The notes beneath the pieces were generated by a model. The model did not search any database. It saw only the letters and a list, made by a program, of their open reading frames with translations, and was not told where the DNA came from. From assembly GCF_024508295.1 (NCBI RefSeq), contig NZ_CP101990.1, positions 3,069,794 to 3,133,793 on the forward strand: DNA of 64,000 nt, read 5' to 3'. A program made the position numbers and the translations under genes. Positions 28,077-35,400 of the stretch are shown in pieces. Positions within the stretch are counted from its first letter, which is position 1, and the number at the start of each line of letters is the position of its first letter. The stretch comes from Aeromicrobium duanguangcaii (GTDB lineage Bacteria; Actinomycetota; Actinomycetes; Propionibacteriales; Nocardioidaceae).

Positions 28077-28118
28077 GACTTCACGGTATGCCGCCGCGAC
28101 GACGGCGGCACGACGCCC

Positions 28119-28961
28119 TCACATCAGGCGGGTGATCTCGACGTCGACGGTGGTGCTGACCTCGCCGTCGGTCGAGTAGATGCCGCGCAGGTTCGGGTTG
28201 TCGTCGAAGTCGCGCCCGCGCGACACGATGATGTGACGCTCTCCGGGAGCCTCGCCGTTGGTGACGTCCCAGCCGACCCAGCGGCCGTCCCACCACTCGA
28301 GCCACGCGTGCGGCTCGGCGGTGACGGGCACCTCGACCTGCGGCTCGGTCTCGGGATGGACGTATCCCGCGACGAAGCGCGCCGGGATCGAGGCGTGACG
28401 CAGGGCGCCGATCGCGACGTGGGTGATGTCGTGGGTGACGCCGCGGCCGGTGTCCCACGCCTCCTCGGCGGTGGCGCTGACGTGGGTGGCCCCGACGAGC
28501 CGCTTGATCCGGTCACGCAGCAGCGCGACCACCGCCTCGACGTAGGCACCCGGCGTCGCCGACTCGGCCCGGATCGCGTCCAGCTCGGGGATCAGCGAAG
28601 CGGAGGGCTGCACCTTGTCCTGCTGGTGCACGAACTCGCAGTACCGGTCGAGCGTGGACGGGTCGAGGTCGTCCCAGCCGATGGAGCGTCCGGGCTCGGC
28701 CGGATCGGCCGTGTCGACGATCGAGGTCGCCACGACCCGCAGCTCGTCGTGCGGGTCGGTGACCTCGAACGCGGTGACGGTGGCGCCCCAGTAGTCGCGG
28801 TACTCCTGCGACCACGCGGTCGGCGCGATCTCGAGCCGCGACCGGCGGACGTACTGGTCGGCCGTGGTCTGCGGGGTCAGCCGGGCCTCGCTGTACGACG
28901 CCCGGGTGGGCACGGAGTACGTGTAGCTCGTCGCGTGCCGGACGCGCATGCGCATGCTCAT
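28119..28961 (-). CDS. Transglutaminase-like protein with catalytic Cys replaced
   Basis: A 280-residue cytosolic protein. The N-terminal bacterial transglutaminase domain (VRHATSYTYSVPTRASYSEARLTP) is followed by the protease-fold core. The usual GVCQDFxH motif is GVTHDITH here, so Thr176 sits where the catalytic Cys belongs; His218 (EPHAWLEW) and Asp232 (GWDVTNG) of the triad remain. It is the last gene of an ATP-grasp/alpha-E/transglutaminase group, predicted in comparative genomics to make or process peptide-like tags. Its ATG overlaps the end of an 84-base mini-ORF. Confidence 0.85.
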   Translation of the reverse strand: MSMRMRVRHATSYTYSVPTRASYSEARLTPQTTADQYVRRSRLEIAPTAWSQEYRDYWGATVTAFEVTDPHDELRVVATSIVDTADPAEPGRSIGWDDLDPSTLDRYCEFVHQQDKVQPSASLIPELDAIRAESATPGAYVEAVVALLRDRIKRLVGATHVSATAEEAWDTGRGVTHDITHVAIGALRHASIPARFVAGYVHPETEPQVEVPVTAEPHAWLEWWDGRWVGWDVTNGEAPGERHIIVSRGRDFDDNPNLRGIYSTDGEVSTTVDVEITRLM

Positions 28962-29041
28962 GCCGGAACCCCCGAGAAGACACGACGATACGGCGGCACC
29001 GGCATGGCGTACCCCTCGTTCACTCGCTGTCGCTCGCTCAC
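28958..29041 (-). CDS. 27-residue mini-ORF bridging alpha-E and transglutaminase genes (copy B)
   Basis: The GTG overlaps the alpha-E stop (GTGA) and the TGA overlaps the transglutaminase-like start (ATGA), so this 84-base unit exactly fills the space. Residues 2-7 are SERQRV; Met13-Pro14, Pro16, Tyr18-Arg19, Phe22, Val25 and Ala27 match the unit at 45640-45723, which has the same length and the same overlaps. Fourteen of 27 residues are identical beyond the start. It may be a translated coupling peptide or a repeat whose length and ends preserve coupling. No known function. Confidence 0.4.
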   Translation of the reverse strand: MSERQRVNEGYAMPVPPYRRVFSGVPA

Positions 29042-29964
29042 AGAGACACCCTCCCGGTCCACATGTGCCAGTTCTCCTGGGCGAAGTAGCGCGCCGTGAT
29101 GGCGTCGCTGGCCGCCGAGCAGGCGCGCTGCAGGCGCTCCATCTCGAACGGCATGGTCTCGAGCAGCTCGTTCAGCGGCCGGTACTCGATCTCGGTGCGG
29201 GCCCGGCCGAGCAGCCGCAGCGCCTCGTCGGAGAAGCCGGCGCGACGGCCGGCGACGTCCAGGCGCGTCAGCGCGCGCTCGGCCTCGCTCAGGCTCGACA
29301 CGAGCGACCGCGGGAACCAGCGGTCCAGCAGCAGGTACTCGGCGGCGGCGCTGTCGCGCTCGATCCCGCGATACGTGCGCAGGAAGCTCTCGTAGCCGCC
29401 GCAGGCGCGCAGCGTGTTCTGCCACGCCACACCCGATCCACCAGCGCTGGCCGCCGTCGACAGCAGTCGCGCGGTCATGTCGGCCCGCTCGATGTTGCGG
29501 CCCAGCACGTAGAAGTACCAGCCCTGGTCGCGCGGCATCGAGTCGTCGGCGGAGCCCGAGATCATCGCGGTGCGGCGACGGACCCAGTTGAACATCTCGA
29601 CCGGACGCATCGAGGTGGCCGCCGGCACGCCCTGCCAGGTGGTGTTGATGGCCGACCAGACATCGGTCGAGAGCGTCTCGCGGGCACTGCGGGCGGCCTC
29701 GCGCATCGAGCCGATGACCGCCGCGATGGACGTCGGGGACTTCTGGTCGTACGCCAGGTTGTCGAGCATCGACCAGCGGTTCGGCACGCCGTCGAAGTCC
29801 TCGATGCCCATGACCGCGAACAACTGCTCGCAGCTGGTGATCTCGTCGGTGGAGGGGTCCTCGACGAGCATCTGCATCTGGACGTCCAGCAGGCGGGCCG
29901 TGTCGTCGGCGCGCTCGAGGTAGCGGCCGATCCAGAACAGCGACTCACCGATCCGGCTGAGCAT
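29038..29964 (-). CDS. Alpha-E domain protein (DUF403)
   Basis: 308 residues, all helical. The start MLSRIGESLFWIGRYLERADDTARLLDV and the later YFYVLGRNIERADMTARLL are the paired ExxR-type helices of the alpha-E family, rich in Glu and Arg. The family nearly always accompanies a circularly permuted ATP-grasp ligase and a transglutaminase-like protein. Its ATG shares one base with the ligase stop. A biochemical activity has not been firmly shown for the family; a role as ligase partner or peptide-processing factor is inferred. Confidence 0.9.
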   Translation of the reverse strand: MLSRIGESLFWIGRYLERADDTARLLDVQMQMLVEDPSTDEITSCEQLFAVMGIEDFDGVPNRWSMLDNLAYDQKSPTSIAAVIGSMREAARSARETLSTDVWSAINTTWQGVPAATSMRPVEMFNWVRRRTAMISGSADDSMPRDQGWYFYVLGRNIERADMTARLLSTAASAGGSGVAWQNTLRACGGYESFLRTYRGIERDSAAAEYLLLDRWFPRSLVSSLSEAERALTRLDVAGRRAGFSDEALRLLGRARTEIEYRPLNELLETMPFEMERLQRACSAASDAITARYFAQENWHMWTGRVSL

Positions 29965-31508
29965 CAGGCCTCCCTGGAGGGCACGGGCACGGGTGCCATG
30001 GTCTGCGACTGGGACTGCGACTGCGACGAGGAGTGCGTCTCGAGGTCGTCGTCGACCTCCTCGATCGGCTCGGTCGGGCGGGCCAGCACCCAGGTGTCCT
30101 TCGAGCCGCCGCCGCGGCTGGAGTTCACGATCAGCTCGCCCTCGGGCAGCGCCACGCGGGTCAGGCCGCCGGGCAGCACCCAGACGTCGTCGCCGTCGTT
30201 GACCGCGAACGGCCGCAGGTCGACGTGCCGGGGGCGGATGCCGTCCTCGACCAAGGTGGGCACCGTCGACAGCGAGACCACCGGCTGGGCGATCCAGTCG
30301 CGCGGCGCGGCGATGACCTTGGCGCGCAGCTCGTCGAGCTCCTCGCGGGTGGCCGCCGGGCCGATCACGATGCCCTTGCCGCCCGAGCCGTCGACCGGCT
30401 TGAGCACGAGCTCGTCGAGGCGGTCCAGGACCTCCTCGCGCTGGTCGGCGTCGCCGCAGCGCCACGTGTCGACGTTGCGCAGGATCGGCTCCTCGTGCAG
30501 GTAGTAGCGGATCAGGTCGGGCACGTACGTGTAGAGCAGCTTGTCGTCGGCCACGCCGTTGCCGACCGCGTTGGCGATCGTGACGTTGCCCGCACGTGCC
30601 GCGTTGATGAGTCCGGGGACGCCCAGCGTGGAGTCGGCGCGGAACGCCAGTGGGTCGAGGAACTCGTCGTCGATCCGGCGATAGATCACGTGCACGGGGG
30701 CCAGGCCGTCGGTCGTGCGCATCATGACGCGGCCGCCGTGGCACACCAGGTCGCGGCCCTCGACCAGCTCGACGCCCATCGTGCGCGCCAGCAGGGTGTG
30801 CTCGAAGTAGGCCGAGTTGTAGACGCCCGGCGTCAGGACGACGACGGTCGGATCACTGACACCGGCAGGCGCCGCGGCGCGCAGTGCCGAGAGCAGCTGG
30901 CGCGAGTACCGGGCGACGGGACGGATGCGGTGGTGCGCGAAGACCTCGGGCAGGCCACCGGACATCGCGCGCCGGTTCGTCATGACGTAGGAGACGCCGG
31001 ACGGCACGCGGGCGTTGTCCTCCAGCACCCGGAAGTCGCCGTTGCCGTCGCGGATCAGGTCGATGCCCGCGACGTGGATCCGGACCCCGTTCGCGGGATC
31101 GATGCCCGCGACGACGCGGTGGTAGTGGCTCGAGGTGACGACCGTCTTGCGCGGCACGACGCCGTCGCGGAACAGCTCTCCGGCGCCGTACGCGTCCGCC
31201 AGGAACGCCTCGAGCGCCTTGACGCGCTGCTTGACGCCGGCCTCCACCTCGTCCCAAGCGTCGGCCTCGATGATGCGCGGCACGATGTCGAGCGGGAACG
31301 GTCGCTCCTCGCCGGCGACGCCGAAGGTGATGCCCTGCTCGAGGTAGGACGATGCGAGACCCTCCGCGCGTTGGCGCACCTCCTCGGGCGGCATCTTGCC
31401 GAAAGCCGCGTGCACGGCGGTGTAGAGGTCGCGCAGGCCCGACTCGCCGTACATCTCGTCGTAGCCCGCGACAGGTCCGTATCCCTCGAAGAGTTGCGCC
31501 TGTGTCAC
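29964..31508 (-). CDS. Circularly permuted type 2 ATP-grasp protein
   Basis: A 514-residue amidoligase-like enzyme. The N-terminal half contains PLDIVPRIIEADAWDEVEAG and VRIHVAGIDLIRDGNGDFRVLEDNARVPSGVSYVMTNRR, family signatures; the C-terminal half has LVLKPVDGSGGKGIVIG, the ATP-binding loop, and LPGGLTRVA...NSSRGGGSKDTWVLA. A short Ser-Gln repeat (SQSQSQSQ) lies in the last 25 residues. It is thought to form peptide bonds with ATP. First gene of the three-gene group with alpha-E and the transglutaminase-like protein. Confidence 0.92.
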   Translation of the reverse strand: MTQAQLFEGYGPVAGYDEMYGESGLRDLYTAVHAAFGKMPPEEVRQRAEGLASSYLEQGITFGVAGEERPFPLDIVPRIIEADAWDEVEAGVKQRVKALEAFLADAYGAGELFRDGVVPRKTVVTSSHYHRVVAGIDPANGVRIHVAGIDLIRDGNGDFRVLEDNARVPSGVSYVMTNRRAMSGGLPEVFAHHRIRPVARYSRQLLSALRAAAPAGVSDPTVVVLTPGVYNSAYFEHTLLARTMGVELVEGRDLVCHGGRVMMRTTDGLAPVHVIYRRIDDEFLDPLAFRADSTLGVPGLINAARAGNVTIANAVGNGVADDKLLYTYVPDLIRYYLHEEPILRNVDTWRCGDADQREEVLDRLDELVLKPVDGSGGKGIVIGPAATREELDELRAKVIAAPRDWIAQPVVSLSTVPTLVEDGIRPRHVDLRPFAVNDGDDVWVLPGGLTRVALPEGELIVNSSRGGGSKDTWVLARPTEPIEEVDDDLETHSSSQSQSQSQTMAPVPVPSREA

Positions 31509-31610
31509 GGGACCACCCTAGAGGCGTTTTGCTTCGCGCACGTTTCGGCGTTCAGCGGTGCGGAAAATGGCCTCTCCCGGCTACGATTCGTACCGGAAAG
31601 GGGCGCGCCC

Positions 31611-32045
31611 ATGACCGCAGGTGACGTCTTGGTGCTCAACGCGAGCTACGAACCACTGCAGCGCGTGTCCCTGCGCCACGCCATCAAGATGCTCGTGCGC
31701 GAGGTGGCGGTCATCGAGGAGTCCCACGACGAGACCTTCGGCCCGTTTCCACGACCCAAGGTGCTGCGCCTGGTGCGGTACGTCGTCACGCGGTGGATGC
31801 ACCGGCGCGCGCACCTGTGCACCAAGACCGCGATCAAGGCCCGCGACAAGGCGTGCGCCTACTGCGGCGGCTCGGCCGAGACGGTCGACCACATCGTGCC
31901 CCGCTCGCGCGGCGGTGAGCTGACCTGGGAGAACGCGGTCGCGGCGTGCCTGCGCTGCAACCACAAGAAGGGCAACCGCACCCCGACCGAGGCGGGGATG
32001 GCTCTGCTCATCACCCCCGCGCGGCCGACAGCGTTCGTCGCCTGA
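31611..32045 (+). CDS. HNH endonuclease family protein
   Basis: 144 residues. LVLNASYEPLQRVSLRHAIKML is the conserved N-terminus of the actinobacterial HNH family. The nuclease motif has Cys82-x2-Cys85 (ACAYCGG), VDHIVPRSRGG with Asp93-His94, Asn108, and a second Cys pair at 113 and 116 (CLRCNHKKGN) that would bind zinc. It occurs as a housekeeping gene in many actinobacteria and is not linked to a phage or restriction system here. GGAAAGGGG precedes the ATG, and TACGAT at 31582-31587 is a likely -10. Confidence 0.88.
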   Translation: MTAGDVLVLNASYEPLQRVSLRHAIKMLVREVAVIEESHDETFGPFPRPKVLRLVRYVVTRWMHRRAHLCTKTAIKARDKACAYCGGSAETVDHIVPRSRGGELTWENAVAACLRCNHKKGNRTPTEAGMALLITPARPTAFVA

Positions 32046-32064
32046 CCTCCTCGCGCCCTCGGCG

Positions 32065-32130
32065 CGCGAGATGTGTGGCTTTCCGTACCTCATTCGTCCC
32101 CAGAAGGTGCGCACCGCTACAGATCTCGCG
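32065..32130. repeat. 66-bp imperfect palindrome between convergent genes
   Basis: Perfect 8-base ends (CGCGAGAT and ATCTCGCG) enclose arms that match in about 19 of 26 positions, with a loop of about 14 bases. It lies between the convergent HNH and siderophore-interacting protein genes, so it could work as a bidirectional terminator. A short GACGG...CCGTC hairpin follows at 32131-32145. Confidence 0.5.
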
Positions 32131-32143
32131 GACGGGACGTCCG

Positions 32144-33034
32144 TCAGAGGCCGACGGACTCGTAGATGTCGTCGAGCTCGTCGAGGTAGGCGCCCTCGTC
32201 CTGGCCGGCGCGCTCGTAGGCGGCCATGGCCTTGACGCGGATCATCTCGGCGACCTCCTCGTAGCGGGCGTTCCACTTCTCGGCCTCGATCTGCCAGTAG
32301 CCGCACGTGTAGAAGGCGGCCTGCGGCCAGCCCAGCCCGCGGCGCAGGTGCTTGCGCACGGCGCGGCTGGCGCGGGCCTCGCCGGCGAGCCAGACGTAGT
32401 GCCCGGACCAGTCGGCGGGCAGGTCGCGTCCGGTGACGGCGGCCTCGAGCGCGTTCGGGATCAGGTGCTCGTCGTCGACGACCTCCCAGCGCGCGTGCAC
32501 GTCGGCGGCCGACGGCAGCGGCACCTGGTCGGCGGCGTCGCCGACGACGACGTGCACCTCGGCGACGACGCCGGGGTCGAGCTCGCGCAGGATCCGCGCG
32601 AGCGCCGGGACGCCGGTGATGTCGCAGACGAGGAGCTGGTGGCGGGCGTCCGCTGCCGGGCGATAGAGGCCGTGCGGCTCGAGGACGCCCACGCGGTCGC
32701 CCGGCTCGCAGGTGCGGGCCCAGTCCGAGCCGGCCCCCTGCTCGTGCAGGGCGATGTCGACGTCGACCCGGACGTCGCCGTCGACGACCCGGTGGTCCGA
32801 GATCGTGTAGACCCGCGGCACGAGCGGCTCGACGCCCTCGGGGTACGTGTAGGACCAGTCCTCGTTGATCGTCGGCAGCGCGATCTTCGCGCCGGGGTGC
32901 GACGGCAGCAGCAGGCGGACGTACTCGTCGGGGATTCCGGTGGACTGCCAGCCCTCGAGTCCGCCCAACGTGATCGACACGAGGTGCGGGGTCAGCTGGC
33001 GGCGACCGAGGACGGTCGCGGCAAAGGTCTTCAC
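32144..33034 (-). CDS. Siderophore-interacting protein
   Basis: A 296-residue ViuB-type flavoprotein. VPRVYTISDHRV provides the FAD-binding RxYT-like motif, GSDWARTCEPGDRVGVLEPHG the next family block, and LVCDITGVPALARIL plus VWLAGEARASRAVRKHL the NAD(P)H half, then the family's YTCGYW. The C-terminus (EEVAEMIRVKAMAAYERAG) is an acidic helical tail. The GTG at 33034 has GAAGGGGA upstream. The promoter carries an IdeR/DtxR-type iron box, so it should be induced by iron starvation and reduce ferric siderophores. Confidence 0.9.
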   Translation of the reverse strand: MKTFAATVLGRRQLTPHLVSITLGGLEGWQSTGIPDEYVRLLLPSHPGAKIALPTINEDWSYTYPEGVEPLVPRVYTISDHRVVDGDVRVDVDIALHEQGAGSDWARTCEPGDRVGVLEPHGLYRPAADARHQLLVCDITGVPALARILRELDPGVVAEVHVVVGDAADQVPLPSAADVHARWEVVDDEHLIPNALEAAVTGRDLPADWSGHYVWLAGEARASRAVRKHLRRGLGWPQAAFYTCGYWQIEAEKWNARYEEVAEMIRVKAMAAYERAGQDEGAYLDELDDIYESVGL

Positions 33035-33097
33035 GGGTTCCCCTTCGTTGGACGGGCGCGCACCGGTCCGGCCGCGCCCCACCGGTGAACTACCCGG

Positions 33098-33116
33098 TTA
33101 GGTCAGGCTAACAACA
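33098..33116. promoter_or_regulatory. IdeR/DtxR iron box
   Basis: TTAGGTCAGGCTAACAACA closely matches the IdeR consensus TTAGGTTAGGCTAACCTAA (the first 15 positions differ only once). It lies 64 bases before the start of the siderophore-interacting protein gene and overlaps a possible minus-strand promoter (TTGTTA-16-TAGTTC), so iron-loaded regulator should block transcription. The divergent FemAB gene starts 22 bases away. Confidence 0.82.
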
Positions 33117-33137
33117 CCTGTTGGATAGCCTCAAGAC

Positions 33138-34250
33138 GTGACCATCCGCGTTCGTCCGATCTCCCCCGAGGACCACCTGACCTTCATCGCCTCCCGCGGG
33201 ACGGCCAGCTTCCTGCAGACCCCCGCATGGGCGGCGGTCAAGAGCGAGTGGCGTGGCGAGTCGTTGGGGTGGTTCGACGGTGATGAGATGGTCGGCGCCG
33301 GGCTGGTCCTGTACCGCCAGGTGCCCAAGCTCAAGCGCTACCTGGCCTACCTGCCCGAAGGCCCGGTCCTGGACTGGAGCGGCGACGTCGCCCCCGCCCT
33401 CGAGGCGATGCGCGACCACCTCCGCACGCAGGGCGCGTTCGGCATCCGCATGGGACCCCCGGTCGTCACCCGCCGCTGGGAGGCCGCCACCTTGAAGGCC
33501 GCCCTCGCCGACGAGGTCCTCACCCGGCTCGGCGACGTCCCGGCCGACTACCGCGACGAGTCCGCGATCGCCCTGGCCGGCACCCTGCGCTCGCTGGGCT
33601 GGAAGGAGCAGTCCGCCGAGGGCGGCTTCACGGCAGGCCAGCCGAAGTACAACTTCCAGATCCCGCTGGCCGGCCGCACCGAGGAGGACGTCCTCGCCGG
33701 CATGAACCAGCAATGGCGCCGCAACATCCGCAAGGCCGCGAAGCAGGGGGTCGAGGTCACCGAGGGCGGCCGCGACGACCTGGTCGACTTCCACCGCGTC
33801 TACGTCGAGACCGCCGAGCGCGACCACTTCACGCCGCGACCGCTGTCGTACTTCCAGACCATGTGGGACGCCATGACCGCCGAGGACCCGCAGCGACTGC
33901 GGCTGTACCTCGGCCGCCACGAGGGCGACCTGGTGGCCGCCACGACGCTCGTCCAGGTCGGCACGCACGCCTGGTACTCCTACGGCGCCTCCACCACCGC
34001 CAAGCGCGAGGTGCGCGGCTCGAACGCCGTGCAGTGGCAGATGATCCGCGACTCGCTGGCCGCCGGCGCCGAGGTCTACGACCTGCGCGGCATCACCGAC
34101 ACCATCGACTCCGACGACCCGCACGTCGGCCTGCTGCAGTTCAAGGTGGGCACCGGCGGCGAGGCCGTGGAGTACCTCGGCGAGTGGGATCTGCCGATCA
34201 ACCGGCCGCTCTACACCGCGTTCACGGCCTACATGAAGCGCCGCGGCTGA
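33138..34250 (+). CDS. FemAB/FemX-family aminoacyltransferase
   Basis: A 370-residue GNAT-fold protein with two acyltransferase-like lobes. ASFLQTPAWAAVKSEW is the family's N-terminal motif; QQWRRNIRKAAKQGVEV and FQTMWDAM lie between the lobes, and GSNAVQWQMIRDSLAAGAEVYDLRGI and GLLQFKVGTGGEAVEYLGEWDLPINRPLY near the end are highly typical. The family transfers amino acids from tRNA to the lipid II peptide bridge. It is followed 64 bases later by an alanine-racemase-like gene. The GTG at 33138 with TAGCCT seven bases upstream suggests a leaderless transcript. Confidence 0.88.
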   Translation: MTIRVRPISPEDHLTFIASRGTASFLQTPAWAAVKSEWRGESLGWFDGDEMVGAGLVLYRQVPKLKRYLAYLPEGPVLDWSGDVAPALEAMRDHLRTQGAFGIRMGPPVVTRRWEAATLKAALADEVLTRLGDVPADYRDESAIALAGTLRSLGWKEQSAEGGFTAGQPKYNFQIPLAGRTEEDVLAGMNQQWRRNIRKAAKQGVEVTEGGRDDLVDFHRVYVETAERDHFTPRPLSYFQTMWDAMTAEDPQRLRLYLGRHEGDLVAATTLVQVGTHAWYSYGASTTAKREVRGSNAVQWQMIRDSLAAGAEVYDLRGITDTIDSDDPHVGLLQFKVGTGGEAVEYLGEWDLPINRPLYTAFTAYMKRRG

Positions 34251-34314
34251 CCCACCGGCCCACCTGCCGGACACCGCCGGAGGCGGACGCCCCCGGGAGC
34301 GCGATGATGGACCC

Positions 34315-35349
34315 ATGGCGTTCGACCTGCAGATCCGCGCCGCCGACTGGCGGGCCCACCTCGTCGCGACCCGCGACGCCCATCCCGCGATCGTGCCGGT
34401 CATCAAGGGCAACGGCTACGGCCTCGGCCGCCAGCGCCTCGCCGGCGAGGCGTTCCGTCTCGGCGCCGACATGATCTCGGTCGGCACGTACGAGGAGGCG
34501 GCCGAGCTGCTCGGCGCCTTCACCGGCGACGTCCAGGTGCTGACGCCCTGGCGACCGTTCTCGCCGCGCGTCGCGGACGGCCGGCTGATCCACACCGTCA
34601 GCCGCATCGAGGACATCGCACCGCTCGCGGCCCAGCTGCCGGGCGCGCGGATCGTCGTCGAGGGACTCACCTCCATGGCGCGCCACGGCATGGACCGCCA
34701 CAGCATCACCGAGGCGGCTCGCTCGATCGCCGAGGCCGGCCTGGTCGTCGAGGGATTCGCGATCCACCTGCCGATGGCGGGGGCGAACCTGCCCGAGGCG
34801 CGCACCTGGTGCGCGATCCTCGAGACCTCGGCCCTCGCGACCACCACGGTCTTCTGCTCGCACCTGACCGTCTCCGAGCTCGAGCAGCTGCGCACCGAGC
34901 GCCCGAACCTCACGATCCGGCCGCGGGTCGGCACCGCGCTGTGGCTGGGCCGCCTCGACACGCTCGAGGTCCGCTCGACCGTCCTGGACGTCCACACGGT
35001 GCAGCGCGGCGAGCGGGTCGGCTACCGCCAGGGCCGCGTGCCCCGCGACGGCCACGTCCTCGTGGTCGCGGGCGGCACGAGCCACGGGATCGGCCTGGAG
35101 GCCCCCCGTGCCGTCGCCGGCGTCGCCGGCCGCGGCAAGGCCGTCGCGAAGGGCGGACTCGCTGCCGCCGGCCTCGCGCTGTCGCCGTTCACGATCGCCG
35201 GCAAGCAGCGCTGGTTCGTCGAGCCGCCGCACATGCAGGCCAGCATGATCCTGCTGCCCGAGGGCGTCCCGGTGCCCGCCGTCGGCGACCGCCTTCCCGC
35301 GGCCGTGCGGTACACGATCGCGCAGTTCGACGCCATCACCGAGGTCTGA
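34315..35349 (+). CDS. Alanine racemase-like PLP protein
   Basis: 344 residues. The N-terminal PLP barrel has Lys31 in VIKGNGYGLG, the alanine-racemase cofactor motif (usually VVKADAYGHG), and LASTxVFCSHL-type strands in the middle. The C-terminal region is atypical: the usual GYADG is read here as a AGGTSHGIG-like segment, so racemase activity is uncertain. It follows a FemAB transferase, which suggests a peptidoglycan role. The ATG at 34315 is close to family starts. A strong terminator lies 15 bases past the stop. Confidence 0.75.
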   Translation: MAFDLQIRAADWRAHLVATRDAHPAIVPVIKGNGYGLGRQRLAGEAFRLGADMISVGTYEEAAELLGAFTGDVQVLTPWRPFSPRVADGRLIHTVSRIEDIAPLAAQLPGARIVVEGLTSMARHGMDRHSITEAARSIAEAGLVVEGFAIHLPMAGANLPEARTWCAILETSALATTTVFCSHLTVSELEQLRTERPNLTIRPRVGTALWLGRLDTLEVRSTVLDVHTVQRGERVGYRQGRVPRDGHVLVVAGGTSHGIGLEAPRAVAGVAGRGKAVAKGGLAAAGLALSPFTIAGKQRWFVEPPHMQASMILLPEGVPVPAVGDRLPAAVRYTIAQFDAITEV

Positions 35350-35364
35350 GCCCGGACACGAAGC

Positions 35365-35393
35365 GGCCCCGGCGATCTGTGATCGCCGGGGCC
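35365..35393. terminator. Bidirectional terminator between alanine-racemase-like gene and PBP
   Basis: GGCCCCGGCGATC and GATCGCCGGGGCC form a perfect 13-base-pair stem with a three-base loop, between convergent genes. Confidence 0.85.
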
Positions 35394-35400
35394 GGTCTGC

